Source: Leptidea sinapis (taxonomy: Eukaryota; Arthropoda; Insecta; Lepidoptera; Pieridae). From it: a stretch of 64,000 bases of DNA. Shown here in pieces: positions 45,470 through 55,983 of the stretch. Position numbers and translations under genes: made by a program. Position 1 is the first letter of the stretch; each line of letters opens with the position of its first letter. Location of the stretch: assembly GCF_905404315.1 (NCBI RefSeq), contig NC_066288.1:6410501-6474500 (forward strand), written 5' to 3'. The notes under the pieces were generated by a model. That model ran no database searches, had not been told where the DNA came from, and saw only the letters and a program-made list of their open reading frames with translations.

Positions 45470-46008
45470 ATGAAACGAAAAAGCGACAGAAAAAAAAGCA
45501 GTCACATCAATTCATAATATTTAACATGGGAGATAATGAGATAGGAAGCATAATACAATGTTTTGGTACCAGGCGATCATAGTTAAAGAAGAGATTGTCT
45601 TAAGTATGGCGCGAGTATACCTTAATATATTCTGACTCCAAGCGCACGACGTATACATACTACATAGACACCAGGAGAACATATTATTATATATATTAGT
45701 GGTGGTAATGTCTTTCATGGCGGTTGAAATCATGTGTCATCATAGCAACACGTACCAGAAATTCATATGCAGTTTAGAGGTTCATGCACCAGGTTTCACT
45801 TCTGACATGTGTACTTTGTACGCACGCAATGTTTTTTTTTTAATCTACAATAATACTGTATTGTATTGTACTATAGTGATTACAACAATTATTATAAGAT
45901 GAATTTGAATTTGCCGCATTTTCCATGGTACATATACGACTCGTTTGACAGATTTTATGAGAACAATCATTTTAACAAACGATTTAAGTATAAACTATTT
46001 TTTTTAAT
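45470..46008. other. beat intron, unassigned
   Basis: AT-rich sequence with no gene. Confidence 0.5.
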
Positions 46009-46009
46009 C

Positions 46010-46360
46010 CCTACTAATATTATAAATGTGAATGTTTGACGACCTGTATAGCCGAGTGGTTAGCGATCCTACCTACTAAGCTTAGAGGTCCCGGGTTCGA
46101 ATCCCGGTAGGTGCAAGCATTTATATGTTGAATATGGATGTTTGTTTCCAAGTCATGGATGTTTAAATGTATTTATGTATGTTTATATGAATTTATGTAT
46201 GTTTAAGTAAGTATATTGTATTAAATATATCATTGTCTTGTAACCCATAACACAGTCTATATATGCTTAACTTGGGGCAAGATAATTTGTGTAAAAAGTG
46301 TGTCAATATTATATAAAAAAAAATGTTTATTTGTTACACTTCACGTCTAAACCACCGAAT
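46010..46360 (+). mobile_element. Helitron-like head interrupted by SINE D (L6)
   Basis: TACTAATATTATAAATGTGAATGTTT precedes the SINE, and GTTTATTTGTTACACTTCACG plus TCTAAACCACCGAATCG follow it. Joined, they form the conserved head of the Lep1-type repeats. Confidence 0.5.
46038..46321 (+). mobile_element. tRNA-derived SINE family D, full length with target duplication (D2)
   Basis: It has a tRNA-like head (A-box region TAGCCGAGTGGTTAGCG, B box GGTTCGAATCC), a (TATGTATGTTTA)n body, GCTTAACTTGGGGCAAG and an A-tail. It is flanked by AATGTTT (46031-46037 and 46322-46328). Confidence 0.85.
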
Positions 46361-46371
46361 CGAATACTATG

Positions 46372-46455
46372 CCCAAATGGGTGTACTCGAGCCACTCTCG
46401 AACAATGTGTGACGTTGACGTGCCACATGTTCTGTCAAACTTGGCTAATAATTAA
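46372..46455. mobile_element. TIR element K internal fragment (K5)
   Basis: It shares GCCCAAATGGGTGTACTCGAG and GTGTGACGTTGACGTGCCA with 39705-39765. Confidence 0.5.
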
Positions 46456-46459
46456 AGCT

Positions 46460-47150
46460 GAAATGCCGGAGAGAGAAAATAAAAATTTCAAGAAACAAAT
46501 TTAGTATAAGCGTCTAAATATCTGCTTTAAAGCAGAAATCTTAGCTGTCCATAATGTACTCATAAATTGTAAAAGTAAAGAACTATGATATGTTAAGTTA
46601 CGATAGAAGCCTCGCTCATACAACGGAGATTCTATACGACAAACACTTACTTATTTCACAAATGTAACTTAATCGAAAACACGTATTTCCTGTATGACGA
46701 TTTATGGAATTTTTGTACACTATTTTTTTTTTCAATTTTATCGCATTCTCTTGTCCGTCGTTAAAATACGTATGAGTGGGATGAAACTACATGCATTTAG
46801 ACCATGTTCACATTGAAGATAGAAAAGACGGAAAGGGCCCTCTTAAATAACAGACATCGAATAAAGCGGTTCTAATGACACTATAGTACCAAGTATCACG
46901 ACATGGAAATTTACAAAATATAATCAAATATTACTTAAATACTATATATAAATAAACAAATATATGTATGTGGGTAAAGAGTGCTTGTTCCCTATGGACT
47001 CTAAAATAACCAGACCGATTAAGACGAACTTCTCACGCAATCTTTAGATTAACTTAGCAAATGTTTCATGTTATAAAATACACTATAAGCCACAATGAAG
47101 GTTAGATAGGGTAAACAAGTATTAATAGTTAATGTAAACAGTTAATAAAA
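46460..47150. other. beat intron, unassigned
   Basis: AT-rich; no feature is supported. Confidence 0.5.
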
Positions 47151-47155
47151 CTTAC

Positions 47156-47291
47156 AGACAACAGTCAACTGGTGAGGTGGCGATGCAGCTGTAAATATTG
47201 GAGTCTCCAATGACACTTCACACCAGTACAGTCCTGACGCTGTTGGGTCCAGATTGTCCAAAGTTATTGAGTTTTCAGTCACTAGAGACAT
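47156..47291 (-). CDS. Beat-family exon: second half of Ig domain 1
   Basis: 136 nt, 45 codons plus one base, between GGTTGCAG and a GTAAGT donor. It encodes SITLDNLDPTASGLYWCEVS followed by LETPIFTAASPPHQLTVV. The second Ig cysteine lies in the YWCEVS motif of the F strand, preceded by the typical L-x-x-L-x-P-x-A-SGLY signature. This W-C-E-V form is characteristic of the Beat family. It joins the upstream exon in phase 0 and leaves a phase-1 end. Confidence 0.9.
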
Positions 47292-47294
47292 CTG

Positions 47295-48120
47295 CAACCA
47301 TATAATTTTTTTAGCAAAAATCTAAGATCATTTATACGTCTAGATAGATTGTGACAGCTGTGAAAATGTCGAAACAAATCGCGAGTGTAAAAATTATATA
47401 AGAAAATATTTAGGCTTAAGACAATAATTATAAATACTAATTGGAATTAAAATGCTTGCAAATGGTAAAATTTTACGAGAAGAATTGGTAAAAGTAAACA
47501 TAATGATTCCTTTTTAAAATTTACACTAGGATGCCCACTTGAAAAAGAATATAATAACTTTTAGTGCAACACAGAAGACTGTTATTGTTTAAGCAGTCTA
47601 TAACAAAGACCACCGGAGACTACTCCCCTAACGCTCTCATCCTAACAGACGAGTGGTGGTCAACAAACATTATACCCATTGTTCCCATTGTCCAACCACT
47701 TACCTATTTTTTTTTTAAATTATGAGTAGGGGATTTAAATGCACTTAAATCGTAGGATCTATTGTGCTCTTTGCTTGCGCTAGCGAGCTTACCCTCGACT
47801 TCTTATGTCTAAAAAAAAAACCATCAGCTGTGGAAAAATCGTCTAGGAAACGCGTGCCGCGATTTAAATTGTATTCTACAGAGTCTAGACTCTAGACCTA
47901 TTCCTTTTAAGAAGCGTAAGATCCTTAGAGGTTCCAGGCAGGCACCTACCTAGATTTTTAGTCTATGCAGGAAGCGGACGGATGACTTCGAATCGAGAAT
48001 CGACCATAAGTTAAGGTACAAATTAAAATATATACAAAGTACAAAATATAAAAAAAAAGTCTATTATATTTACAAGTATTGTAAAGTAAATTGTATAATT
48101 AGATATAAATATGGATAACT
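47295..48120. other. beat intron, unassigned
   Basis: Poly(A)/poly(T) patches and a GC-moderate block near 47740-47960 with no frame that I can assign. Confidence 0.45.
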
Positions 48121-48123
48121 TAC

Positions 48124-48335
48124 ATTAACTTTGCCCCCTTGGAACGTATAATTGGTATAGGGAGGCACACGCTCCCTGACGTATTGCAAGACTTTGGCGC
48201 CAGTTCTCAGGAATTCCACCTTGTACAGAAGTTGTGGAGGAACTTGATGCAAACATCGCAACGTTGCTGAACTTCCTCGTGCCACCCAACTTGGTGCTGA
48301 TATCCTCACGTCCACGTCTGTCGCTTGGCCGTTAC
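48124..48335 (-). CDS. Beat-family exon: first half of Ig domain 1
   Basis: 212 nt between TTGATGCAG and a GTAAGT donor, 70 codons after two bases of a split codon. It encodes VDVRISAPSWVARGSSATLRC, with the first Ig cysteine in the ATLRC strand, then a Tyr/Lys-rich strand (LLYKVEFLRTG) and YTFQGGKVN. This matches the start of Beat Ig1, whose first strand is preceded by a VxVRxPxxVxxG-like motif. The exon begins in phase 1, so the preceding exon must end in one base; a signal-peptide exon is expected. The hairpin element J lies 113 bp upstream. Confidence 0.88.
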
Positions 48336-48447
48336 CTGCATCAACACATATCATGAAGCAAGAGTAATTTAGTTGTAATGTTATACGCAACGTACTGCAT
48401 TTTGTGTTACTATTTTAATAAAATATATTAGCGAATTTTTATTGATG

Positions 48448-48690
48448 TAGGCGTTACTTTACGGAAATCCATAATTATACAAATGATTTGAGTTTTCTTA
48501 AGTGTTAATTCCGCCAATATTTGTCTTTAAACAATTCGACACGTGTTTCGCCTCTACACGAGGCATCCTCAGGACGTGTTGTCTCGCCAAAATCTGGCAC
48601 GAGACATAAATTTGTTTAAGACATTTGTTTAAAGACAAATATTGGCGGAATTAACACTAAAGAAAACTCATATCATTTGTATAAAAATAT
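48448..48690. mobile_element. Hairpin element J with about 50-bp arms (J1)
   Basis: Arms GTGTTAATTCCGCCAATATTT...CTTTAAACA (48482-48531) and the inverse (48624-48680) flank a centre with ACACGTGTTTCGCCTC and CATCCTCAGGACGTG. The flank GGCGTTACTTTACGGAAATCC is also present at the J2 copy, so the mobile unit is larger than the hairpin. Confidence 0.75.
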
Positions 48691-48734
48691 ATTAGGGGTT
48701 AAAGTATGAAGTTGCCGATTAGTACTGAAAAATT

Positions 48735-48985
48735 TAAATTAGTTTTTTTTTTAACCTATTTATTTCATCAAAATAATTTCCATTATTGTCTATACATTGC
48801 TGCCATCTAATAGGAAGGTCATTTATGTCTTTGCGATAGAACTGTTGTGATCTAGATTCGACAAACCCTATGAAAGCATTTTGTGCTGCCTCTTGAAGAA
48901 GAAATCTTTTTATTACGTAGAAAATTGTCCGAATCACGAAAAAAAGTAGTCTGTTGGAGCAAGGTCTGTACACGTTATTAAATTT
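48735..48985 (-). pseudogene. mariner transposase relic (C-terminal end)
   Basis: The minus strand ends with AFIGFVESRSQQFYRKDIND, then RWQQCIDNNGNYFDE and a stop. This is the usual end of mariner-type transposases (R-W-x-x-C-x-x-x-N-G-x-Y-F). A preceding LAPTDYFF-like stretch in another frame is the DLAP[C/S/T]D[F/Y]xLF motif with the third catalytic Asp. The reading frame is broken between them. This segment lies at the outer edge of the inverted duplication. Confidence 0.65.
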
Positions 48986-49227
48986 TTACTAGGTTAGTTA
49001 GTCGAGGGGGAAGTGATGCTTAGCTGTAGGAGTCTTCTTAAACATAAGATTAATAGTTTTCTTCTGCGAATGACAACGATAGAAGACAACAAATAAACCC
49101 ATTTGAAATATTCGGATAAAAGGTCAACAAACTCCTAATTTCATCAGTTTTCACTATCAACATGCGAGCACTGGGTCCATTTGATTGTAGGTGATAACTC
49201 CTGCTTAGAACAATAACTTTGTGCCAA

Positions 49228-49479
49228 TTTTTTTTATGAAAATAAGGGACGAGACTAACAGGACGTTCAGCTGATGGTAACTGATACCCCTTGCCCATTA
49301 CAATGCAGTGCCTATCAGGATTCTTGAAAAACAAATAAAAATTGAGTGGTACTACAAATGCGCTCGTCACCTTGAGACAACATGTTAAGTCTCATTTGCC
49401 CAGTAATTTCACTAGCTACGGCATCCTTCAGACCGAAAAACAATAATGTTAACACATTACTGCTTCACGGCAGAAATAG
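49228..49479 (-). repeat. Family A repeat in left arm (A9)
   Basis: It runs from the T-run and ATGAAAATAAGGGACGAGAC to TGCTTCACGGCAGAAATAG. Its two ends correspond to A16 and A15 in the right arm. Confidence 0.83.
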
Positions 49480-49969
49480 ACAATAAGAAGAAAATCCATT
49501 TGTATGTGGGCAGAAGCTTGAACGTAAATGGAGCGATGTTAATATTATAAAAACAATCGTAGGAAGGCTGTTCGAATAATGAATTTCTGAGAGCCTTAAA
49601 ATAAACAGCCTCTTAGCTGTAAGGAAGCCTTTCAAGATAAACACTACCTTATTATGCTAAAGGAAAATGAAGTGATCATAAATGAATTTATTTAACATTA
49701 ATAATAATTGAAAAAAAAAATATAATTATTAAAAATAAGAAACGTTACTGTAGGAAAGATCGCATTGGAATGTTAGCAAAATGTAACAGAGTAAGAATGA
49801 CAAGACCAGATTAACTTAATATGTTTTACAATAAACCGAGATAAAAATTTTGTACCAATTGTAGAGGTGATTTTGCATATTCAAACTAGGGGCATTCTAG
49901 TACAATTCGCATTGTTAGCGCTATAAGACAGATAAACAAATAATACAGATAGAAAAATCTAGGGAAACC

Positions 49970-50099
49970 TTTTTCTTTTATGAAAATAAGGGATGAGATG
50001 AGCAGGATGTTCATCTGATGGTAATTGATACGCCCTCATTACAATGCGGTGCCGCTCAGGATTCTTGAAAAACCCAAAAATTTAGAGTGGCACTACAGT
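49970..50099 (-). repeat. Family A repeat, truncated, in left arm (A10)
   Basis: It keeps only the tail half (ATGAAAATAAGGGATGAGATG to TTTAGAGTGGCACTACAG). It corresponds to A14. Confidence 0.8.
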
Positions 50100-50104
50100 G
50101 TAGT

Positions 50105-50324
50105 AACCTATCGACATATAATTACGAGGCAATGCAGCCCATATTGATATCTGTACTGCAGAAGAAAACTATTCGCGCTATTTATAACTTAAGTCCTAAA
50201 GAAATATTAAGATTACTTTTAAAGAAATTAACGGGTGCGTATCATGTGCTATTGTTGATAATTTAATGTTAACACATAATACACATTTGCAAATTGTATT
50301 GAATTGTTATATGTTTACAATGTA
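50105..50324 (+). pseudogene. Non-LTR reverse-transcriptase C-terminal fragment
   Basis: The plus strand reads PILISVLQKKTIRAIYNLSP followed by KEILR. This matches the LQKKAIR-I-(Y/F)-N block after the RT domain in many insect LINE ORF2 proteins. Frames break afterwards. It lies between A10 and A11 and has no counterpart in the right arm. Confidence 0.55.
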
Positions 50325-50626
50325 TGACAATAAGGGTCAAGACAAGCAGGACTTTCAGCTGATAATAATTGATACGCCGTTCCCATTAAAATGCAGTGCC
50401 GCTCAGGATGCTTGAAATACCCAAAAATTCTGAGCGGCACCACCAACAGCTCTCGTCACCTTGAGACAAGATGTCAAGTCTCATTTGCCCAGTAATTTCA
50501 CTAGTTACAGTGCCCTTCAGACCGAAACACAATAATGCTTACACATTACTGCTTCACGACAGAAATAGGCGCCGTTTTGGTACCCATTATCTAGCCGGCA
50601 TTCTGTGTAAATGAGCCTCCCATTGG
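50325..50626 (-). repeat. Family A repeat, full length, in left arm (A11)
   Basis: It runs from ACAATAAGGGTCAAGACAAGC to ATGAGCCTCCCATTGG. It corresponds to A13, which carries an internal deletion. Confidence 0.85.
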
Positions 50627-51175
50627 TAATAGCATAATAAATGTGGAGAACAGAACTCAAAAATGACATAACTTTTCATATTCACGAATAATCTTTAGCT
50701 GCTGTGAGCTTTTTACACGTAGATATGAAACGGCTAGTTTTAATTTAAAAAGTTTTATCCAATTTATGAGGATTCCCTGAATTGGAAACGAATTGAAGTG
50801 TAAAAGTTTCAAGTCGCAATGATTACAGGAGGAAATTAAAATGAGAAAACTTATCAAAGTCAATTAGAGATAGCTTATCAGATTCTTAAAATATCGATTA
50901 ATGTTTTTGAGAAAATGAAAGAACATCTCAAGCGAAAAATTATACTTAATTTTGTTTTATGTTTATTTACCGATTATCTGTGAAAATGAGTGGATGCTTC
51001 CGACATAGCTTGCAAAGATTTTGTTTACTTTGTAATACGATACTGTAGAATATAACCAATTAATCATTTTTAACTGACATGATTTTAGTTAAATAAATCA
51101 ATATACTATAAATAATTCACTTTGTTTAATTGACAATTAATTTTCTATCTTATATTTTATTCAAACAAAACAAGA

Positions 51176-51290
51176 ATGCCCAGGGACGCGGAGAATGTAC
51201 AAAGTACTATCTACGCGCCTCAATGGGCTACTGGAAACTAAAGCGCTGGCATCTTTTACGGTCAACGGATCAGCCGTGATAGCTATATAA
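51176..51290 (-). repeat. Family N repeat within left arm
   Basis: In inverse orientation it reads GCTGATCCGTTGACCG, ATGCCAGCGCTTTAGTTTCC and GGCGCGTAGATAG. It is mirrored at 53168-53290 in the right arm, and a third independent copy lies at 63050-63105. Confidence 0.7.
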
Positions 51291-51394
51291 TAATAATAAT
51301 AATTACTTTATTTCCCAAACATTACAATAATTAATAATAGTTAGTAGTTACAAGTTACAAATATTACTAAATTATATTATTAATTAACTGGAAA

Positions 51395-52967
51395 TATCTT
51401 TCTCTAAAAGATTTTTTCTGTGTTCGGACATAAACACACGCTCACACTCACGCACATACCTAAACACACACATACATACACACACACACACACATATACA
51501 CACCCACACTTATAAACACTTTATAAAAAAATATAGGTTAAGTAGGTAATCGGGGAGCCACAATACATCCACTCCCGCTCAACACCTTAGGGAGGAGGGG
51601 ATGGCTGAAAAACAGCGCTGCATGGAAACATAAATTTATGATTCCATGTCAGGTGAAGCTGTGCCTTTTCCTTTTGCCTTTTGTTTCATCGCGTATCCTA
51701 ATTGTTCCCTGTTTTGTATGTATATAATTATAATTAATTATTTACATACAAAACAGGGAGCAATATATATATCAAACGCGAAAATGCTGCCAACAACGAT
51801 TCCTCCACGTTATGATAGTTTTGATTTAATGTAATCATAGTATTGTAAATGTAGTTATAAGATTTGTTTTGACAATTAATAAATTTAAACATAATGTTTA
51901 AAGAAAGTTAAGTTATAAAACCTATTTTAGTTTAAAATACTTCGTTAACGATAAGGCAGTATGGCAGTATAGATTGCTCTTTATTTATTAAACAGAGTTC
52001 CTCTTTTATTATAATATATTATTGACAGTGACAGGTGGACAGGCTGAACATGTCTATAAAAGGCCATGTTGCCTTGAATAGCCAGGTTTTCCCAGTTTCC
52101 TGGGTTTTCCCCCACAAACCATATGTATTAGTTTTAAGCATAATAAAGATTTATCCCTCAATACGTAGATAGAGTTGTAGAAATAAGTTTGTGAGACCTA
52201 CATAATACCTAATAAGGCTTAATTGTCAATTGCTATAATATGTAGATTATAAGTAATTTTTTACATATTTTAACAGTAAATACAGATTTTTTTGCGTCGA
52301 CACACTTCCGCTGCAGCCGTTGACGAGTTAGTACATTATTCTGGCCAATTTCTATTCGAATACAAGTCAGTGTGTGATTTGATATTTATTCTTAGAAGCT
52401 TAGCAAATTGTTCTATTTAATTTTACAGTTAACTATTTAGGACGGTGGTAAGTATTAAAATTTGTTGTAAAAAACACATTTTGATCTTATATCCTAGAAT
52501 GTCATCTGTCTGTTAATTTATAAGAATCTGATCGTAACAAGTTGAAATCAAATAGATTGTCTAGATGTTATTCACTAAGAGTCATTGCAATTACAAAGCA
52601 AGTTTTGTTGGAACAAAACTTTGAACCAAGCTCTATCACAACTTTCATAGTTGTCAATTATTAGTTTGTTTGGAGACTACTGTGCTATTTACTTAGAAAT
52701 TTGTGAGAACTTTGCTAGCGTCTGATAAAATTGTTTTAGCTTCTTTGTAATTAAACGTTATTTCAATAATTTATTCATTTTTGATCAAATTTACGTTAAT
52801 ATGATTACTCATTATGATACTTAGTAATCACGACCATCATGTTCACTAAGCAACCTTACACAAACAGTTAATTGAAACTCAATATACAATTTATATTTAT
52901 AGGGCTTTTTTTTACTTTTTATTAAATATTTGGTGTTTAAAAGGCTTTTAACTTTGAACACGATACA
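51395..52967. other. Spacer of the inverted duplication
   Basis: Holds a CA-rich tract (51430-51505), a hairpin (51701-51764) and otherwise unassigned AT-rich DNA with no convincing gene. Confidence 0.5.
51701..51764. repeat. Hairpin with 22-bp arms
   Basis: TTCCCTGTTTTGTATGTA pairs with TACATACAAAACAGGGAG around a 20-bp AT-only loop; there is one mismatch in 22 bp. Confidence 0.88.
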
Positions 52968-53063
52968 TTTTTTTTATGAAAATAAGGGTCAATACGAGCA
53001 TGACGTTCAGCTGATGGTAATTGATACGCCCTGCCCATTACCTATGATTCTTGAAAAACTTGG
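52968..53063 (-). repeat. Family A repeat, truncated at the inner edge of the right arm (A12)
   Basis: It retains ATGAAAATAAGGGTCAATACG to CCCTGCCCATTACC and GATTCTTGAAAAAC, then stops exactly where arm homology begins. Confidence 0.75.
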
Positions 53064-53831
53064 TTTCCAGTTAATTAATAATATAATTTAGTAATATTTG
53101 TAACTTGTAACTACTAACTATTAATAATTATTGTAATGTTTGGGAAATAAAGCAATTATTATTATTATATAGCTATCACGGCTGATCCGTTGACCGTAAA
53201 AGATGCCAGCCCTTGAGTTTCCAGTAGCCCCATTGAGGCGCGTAGATAGTACTTTGTACATTCTCCGCGTCCCTGGGCATTTTTGTTTTGTTTGAATAAA
53301 ATATAAGATAGAAAATTAATTGTCAATTAAACAAAGTGAATTGTTTATAGTATATTGATTTATTTAACTAAAATCATAAGTCAGTTAAAAATGATTAATT
53401 GGTTATATTCTACAGTATCGTATTACAAAGTAAACAAAATCTTTGCAAGCTATGTCGGAAGCATCCACTCATTTTCACAGATAATCGGTAAATAAACATA
53501 TAACAAAATTAAGTATAATTTTTCGCTTGAGATGTTCTTTCATTTTCTCAAAAACATTGATCGATATGTTAAGAATCTGATAAGCTATCTCTAATTGACT
53601 TTGATAAGTTTTCTCATTTTAATTTCCTCCTGTAATCATTGCGACTTGAAACTTTTACACTTCAATTCGTTTCCAATTCAGGGAATCCTCATAAATTGGA
53701 TAAAACTTTTTAAATTAAAACTAGCCGTTTCATATCTTCGTGTTTAGCTCACAGCAGCTAAAGGTTATTCGTAAATATGAAAAGTTATGTCTTTTTTTAG
53801 TTCTGTTCTCTACATTTATTATGTTATTACC

Positions 53832-54086
53832 AGTGGGAGGCTCCTTTGCACAGAATGCCGGCTAGATAATGGGTATCAAAACTAGTCTCAAACTAGTCTG
53901 AAGGGCACCGTAACTAGTGAAATTACTGGGCAAATGAGACTTGACATTTTATGTCTCAAAGTGCCGAGCGCTGTTGTAGTGCCGCTCAGAATTTTTGGGT
54001 ATTTCAAGATAACGGGAACGGCGTATCTTCAATTTTATCAGCTGAAAGTCCTGCTTGTCTTGACCCTTATATTAATTTAAAAAAAA
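53832..54086 (+). repeat. Family A repeat with internal deletion (A13)
   Basis: The block GGCGCCTATTTCTGCCGTGAAGCAG through GTTTCGG is missing; the copy jumps from GGGTATCAAAACTAG to CTGAAGGGCACCG. Confidence 0.82.
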
Positions 54087-54389
54087 GTATCAGTGTATAT
54101 TCAAATTCAAATATATTCATTCAAAATTAGATCTGAAAATTGATTTGATTATATTTGAAATCACTTATTGAACGCTCCTAACTAAGCAGACCATTTTATC
54201 TTAAGAAAACAGCATTAAGATAAAAATTATTCATTACATAGCCCGGAGTGGTCGCTTTTTTACCTCATAAAAGTTTTTTACAATTCATTTCAATTTCATA
54301 ACACAAGTGATTAATACATCTTCTAAGATCGTGTTGTAAGCGAATATACATCGTTCAACAAAAGATTTACTCGACTGAACCATTTTAGC

Positions 54390-54697
54390 AGTGACTCCTT
54401 TGCACAGGATGCCGGCTAGACTATGGGTACCACAACGGCGCTTGTTTGTGCCGTGAAGCAGTAATGTGTAAGCATTATTGTGTTTCGGTCTGAAAGGCGC
54501 TGTAACTAGTGAAATTACTGGGCAAATGAGACTTGACATCTTATGTCTCAAGGTGACGAGCGCAGTTGTAGTGCTGCTCAGAATTTTTGGGTATTTCAAG
54601 ACTCCTGAGTGGCTCTGCAATGTAATGAGCAGGGCGTATCAATTACCATCAGCTAAACATTCTGCTCATCTCGTCCCTTATTTTCATAAAAGAAAAA
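54390..54697 (+). repeat. Family A repeat, full length (A14)
   Basis: It begins GTGACTCCTTTGCACAGG and ends CGTCCCTTATTTTCATAAAAG. Its tail half corresponds to A10. Confidence 0.85.
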
Positions 54698-54744
54698 GGT
54701 TTCCTAAATCTTTCTGTCTGTATTATTTGTTTATCTATCTTATA

Positions 54745-54962
54745 ACGACGACCCATATAGCTGAATGGTTAGTGACCCTGACTTCTAAGCTAGAGGTCCC
54801 GGGTTCGAATCCCGGCAGGTGCAATCATTTATATGATGAATATGGATGTTTGTTATTTGTTATTACATTGTATTAAATATATCGTTGTCTTGTACCCATA
54901 ATACAGGCTATGCCTAGTTTGGGGCAAGAAAATTTGTGTGAAATTGGTCAATATTATTATTA
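54745..54962 (+). mobile_element. SINE family D inserted in right arm (D3)
   Basis: It has the tRNA-like head (GAATGGTTAGTGACCC, GGTTCGAATCCCGG) and the GTTTGGGGCAAGAAAATTTGTG tail plus (ATT)n. TTATA flanks it (54740-54744 and 54963-54967). The left arm retains the uninterrupted site (49910-49935). Confidence 0.85.
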
Positions 54963-55408
54963 TTATAGCAATTACAATGAGAATTGTACTAGAATGCCCC
55001 TAGTTTGAATATGCAAGATCACCTCTACAATTGGTACAAAATTTTTATCTCGGTTTATTGTAAAACATATTAAGTTAATCTGGTCTTGTCATTCTTACTC
55101 TGTTACATTTTGCTAACATTCCAATGCGATCTTTCCTACAGTAACGTTTCTTATTTTTAATAATTATATTTTTTTTTCAATTATTATTAATGTTAAATAA
55201 ATTCATTTATGATCACTTCATTTTCCTTTAGCATAATAAGGTAGTGTTTATCTTGAAAGGCTTCCTTACAGCTAAGAGGCTGTTTATTTTAAGGCTCTCA
55301 GAAATTCATTATTCGAACAGCCTTCCTACGATTGTTTTTATAATATTAACATCGCTCCATTTACGTTCAAGCTTCTGCCCACATACAAATGGATTTTCTT
55401 CTTATTGT

Positions 55409-55591
55409 CTATTTCTGCCGTGAAGCAGTAATGTGTTAACATTATTGTTTTTCGGTCTGAAGGATGCCGTAGCTAGTGAAATTATTGGGCAAATGAGACT
55501 TAACATGTTGTCTCCAGGTGACGAGCCCATTTGTAGTGCCGCTCAATTTTTTTGTAGTCCTGCTCGTCTCGTCCCTTATATTCATAAAAAT
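55409..55591 (+). repeat. Family A repeat, 5'-truncated (A15)
   Basis: It runs from ATTTCTGCCGTGAAGCAG to CGTCCCTTATATTCATAAAAA, with a deletion removing the CACTGCATTGTAATGGGC block. Confidence 0.82.
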
Positions 55592-55737
55592 AAATCTAAA
55601 TAAATAAATTTCCTTTATTCAAGGTTATTATTTTTTTATCTTTTTAATTTAAATTATATCTTCTATTATGTTCGTTTATACTATATTAATATATACCATA
55701 TATATTTATATAATATAAACCATTTATATTATATATC

Positions 55738-55983
55738 TTATGTATAAAATTCTCGTGTCACAATGTTCGTTCCCGTACTCCTCCGAAACGGCTTGACCGA
55801 TTCTCATGAAATTTTGTGAGCATATTGAGTAGGTCTGAGAATCGGCCAACATCTATTTTTCATACCCCTAAATGTTAAAGGTGGTCCACGAAATTTTTAT
55901 TTAATTTTTTTGACATCTGTTTTTTAAATTTGTTTGATTATGAGTCAGCATTAAAAAAATACATACAACTTCAAATTTTCACA
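55738..55983 (+). mobile_element. Helitron-like repeat, 5' part (L5)
   Basis: It matches 35405-35640 (CTCCTCCGAAACGGCTTGACC, GGTCTGAGAATCGGCCAAC) and is cut off by family A copy A16. Confidence 0.6.

Larger units (their letters stand above)
39207..48335 (-). other. beaten path (Beat) family gene, exons of the two-Ig region
   Basis: Five minus-strand exons (48335-48124, 47291-47156, 44286-44153, 42574-42347, 39378-39207) have AG/GT borders and compatible phases (1-0, 0-1, 1-0, 0-0, 0-1). They join to about 294 codons of a two-Ig Beat protein. Beat proteins are secreted or GPI-linked and bind Sidestep-family receptors on axons to control motor-axon defasciculation and synapse matching. The signal-peptide exon, expected upstream of 48335, was not found. 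The introns are packed with TEs. Which Beat paralogue this is cannot be decided from the sequence alone. Confidence 0.85.
48895..51394 (+). repeat. Large inverted duplication, left arm
   Basis: Segments 48895-49228, 49480-49970 and 50627-51394 are each matched in inverse order and orientation by 56230-56565, 54698-55408 and 53064-53831. Family A copies A9, A10 and A11 sit at the matching joints. Examples of matching text are GGTCTGTACACGTTATTA, AAGCCTTTCAAGATAAACACTACC and GATTACAGGAGGAAATTAAAATG, each found inverted in the right arm. Confidence 0.88.

Noticed and set aside
48545..48600. Hammerhead ribozyme
   Set aside because: A CTGANGA and GAAAC core with stem II is present, but helix III is missing or only a palindrome, and helix I does not pair beyond two bases; kept only as a motif finding.
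51176..53290. Whole 51-53 kb region as one TIR transposon with long terminal repeats
   Set aside because: The arms extend far outside and contain several independent repeat families; a segmental inverted duplication explains the data better.
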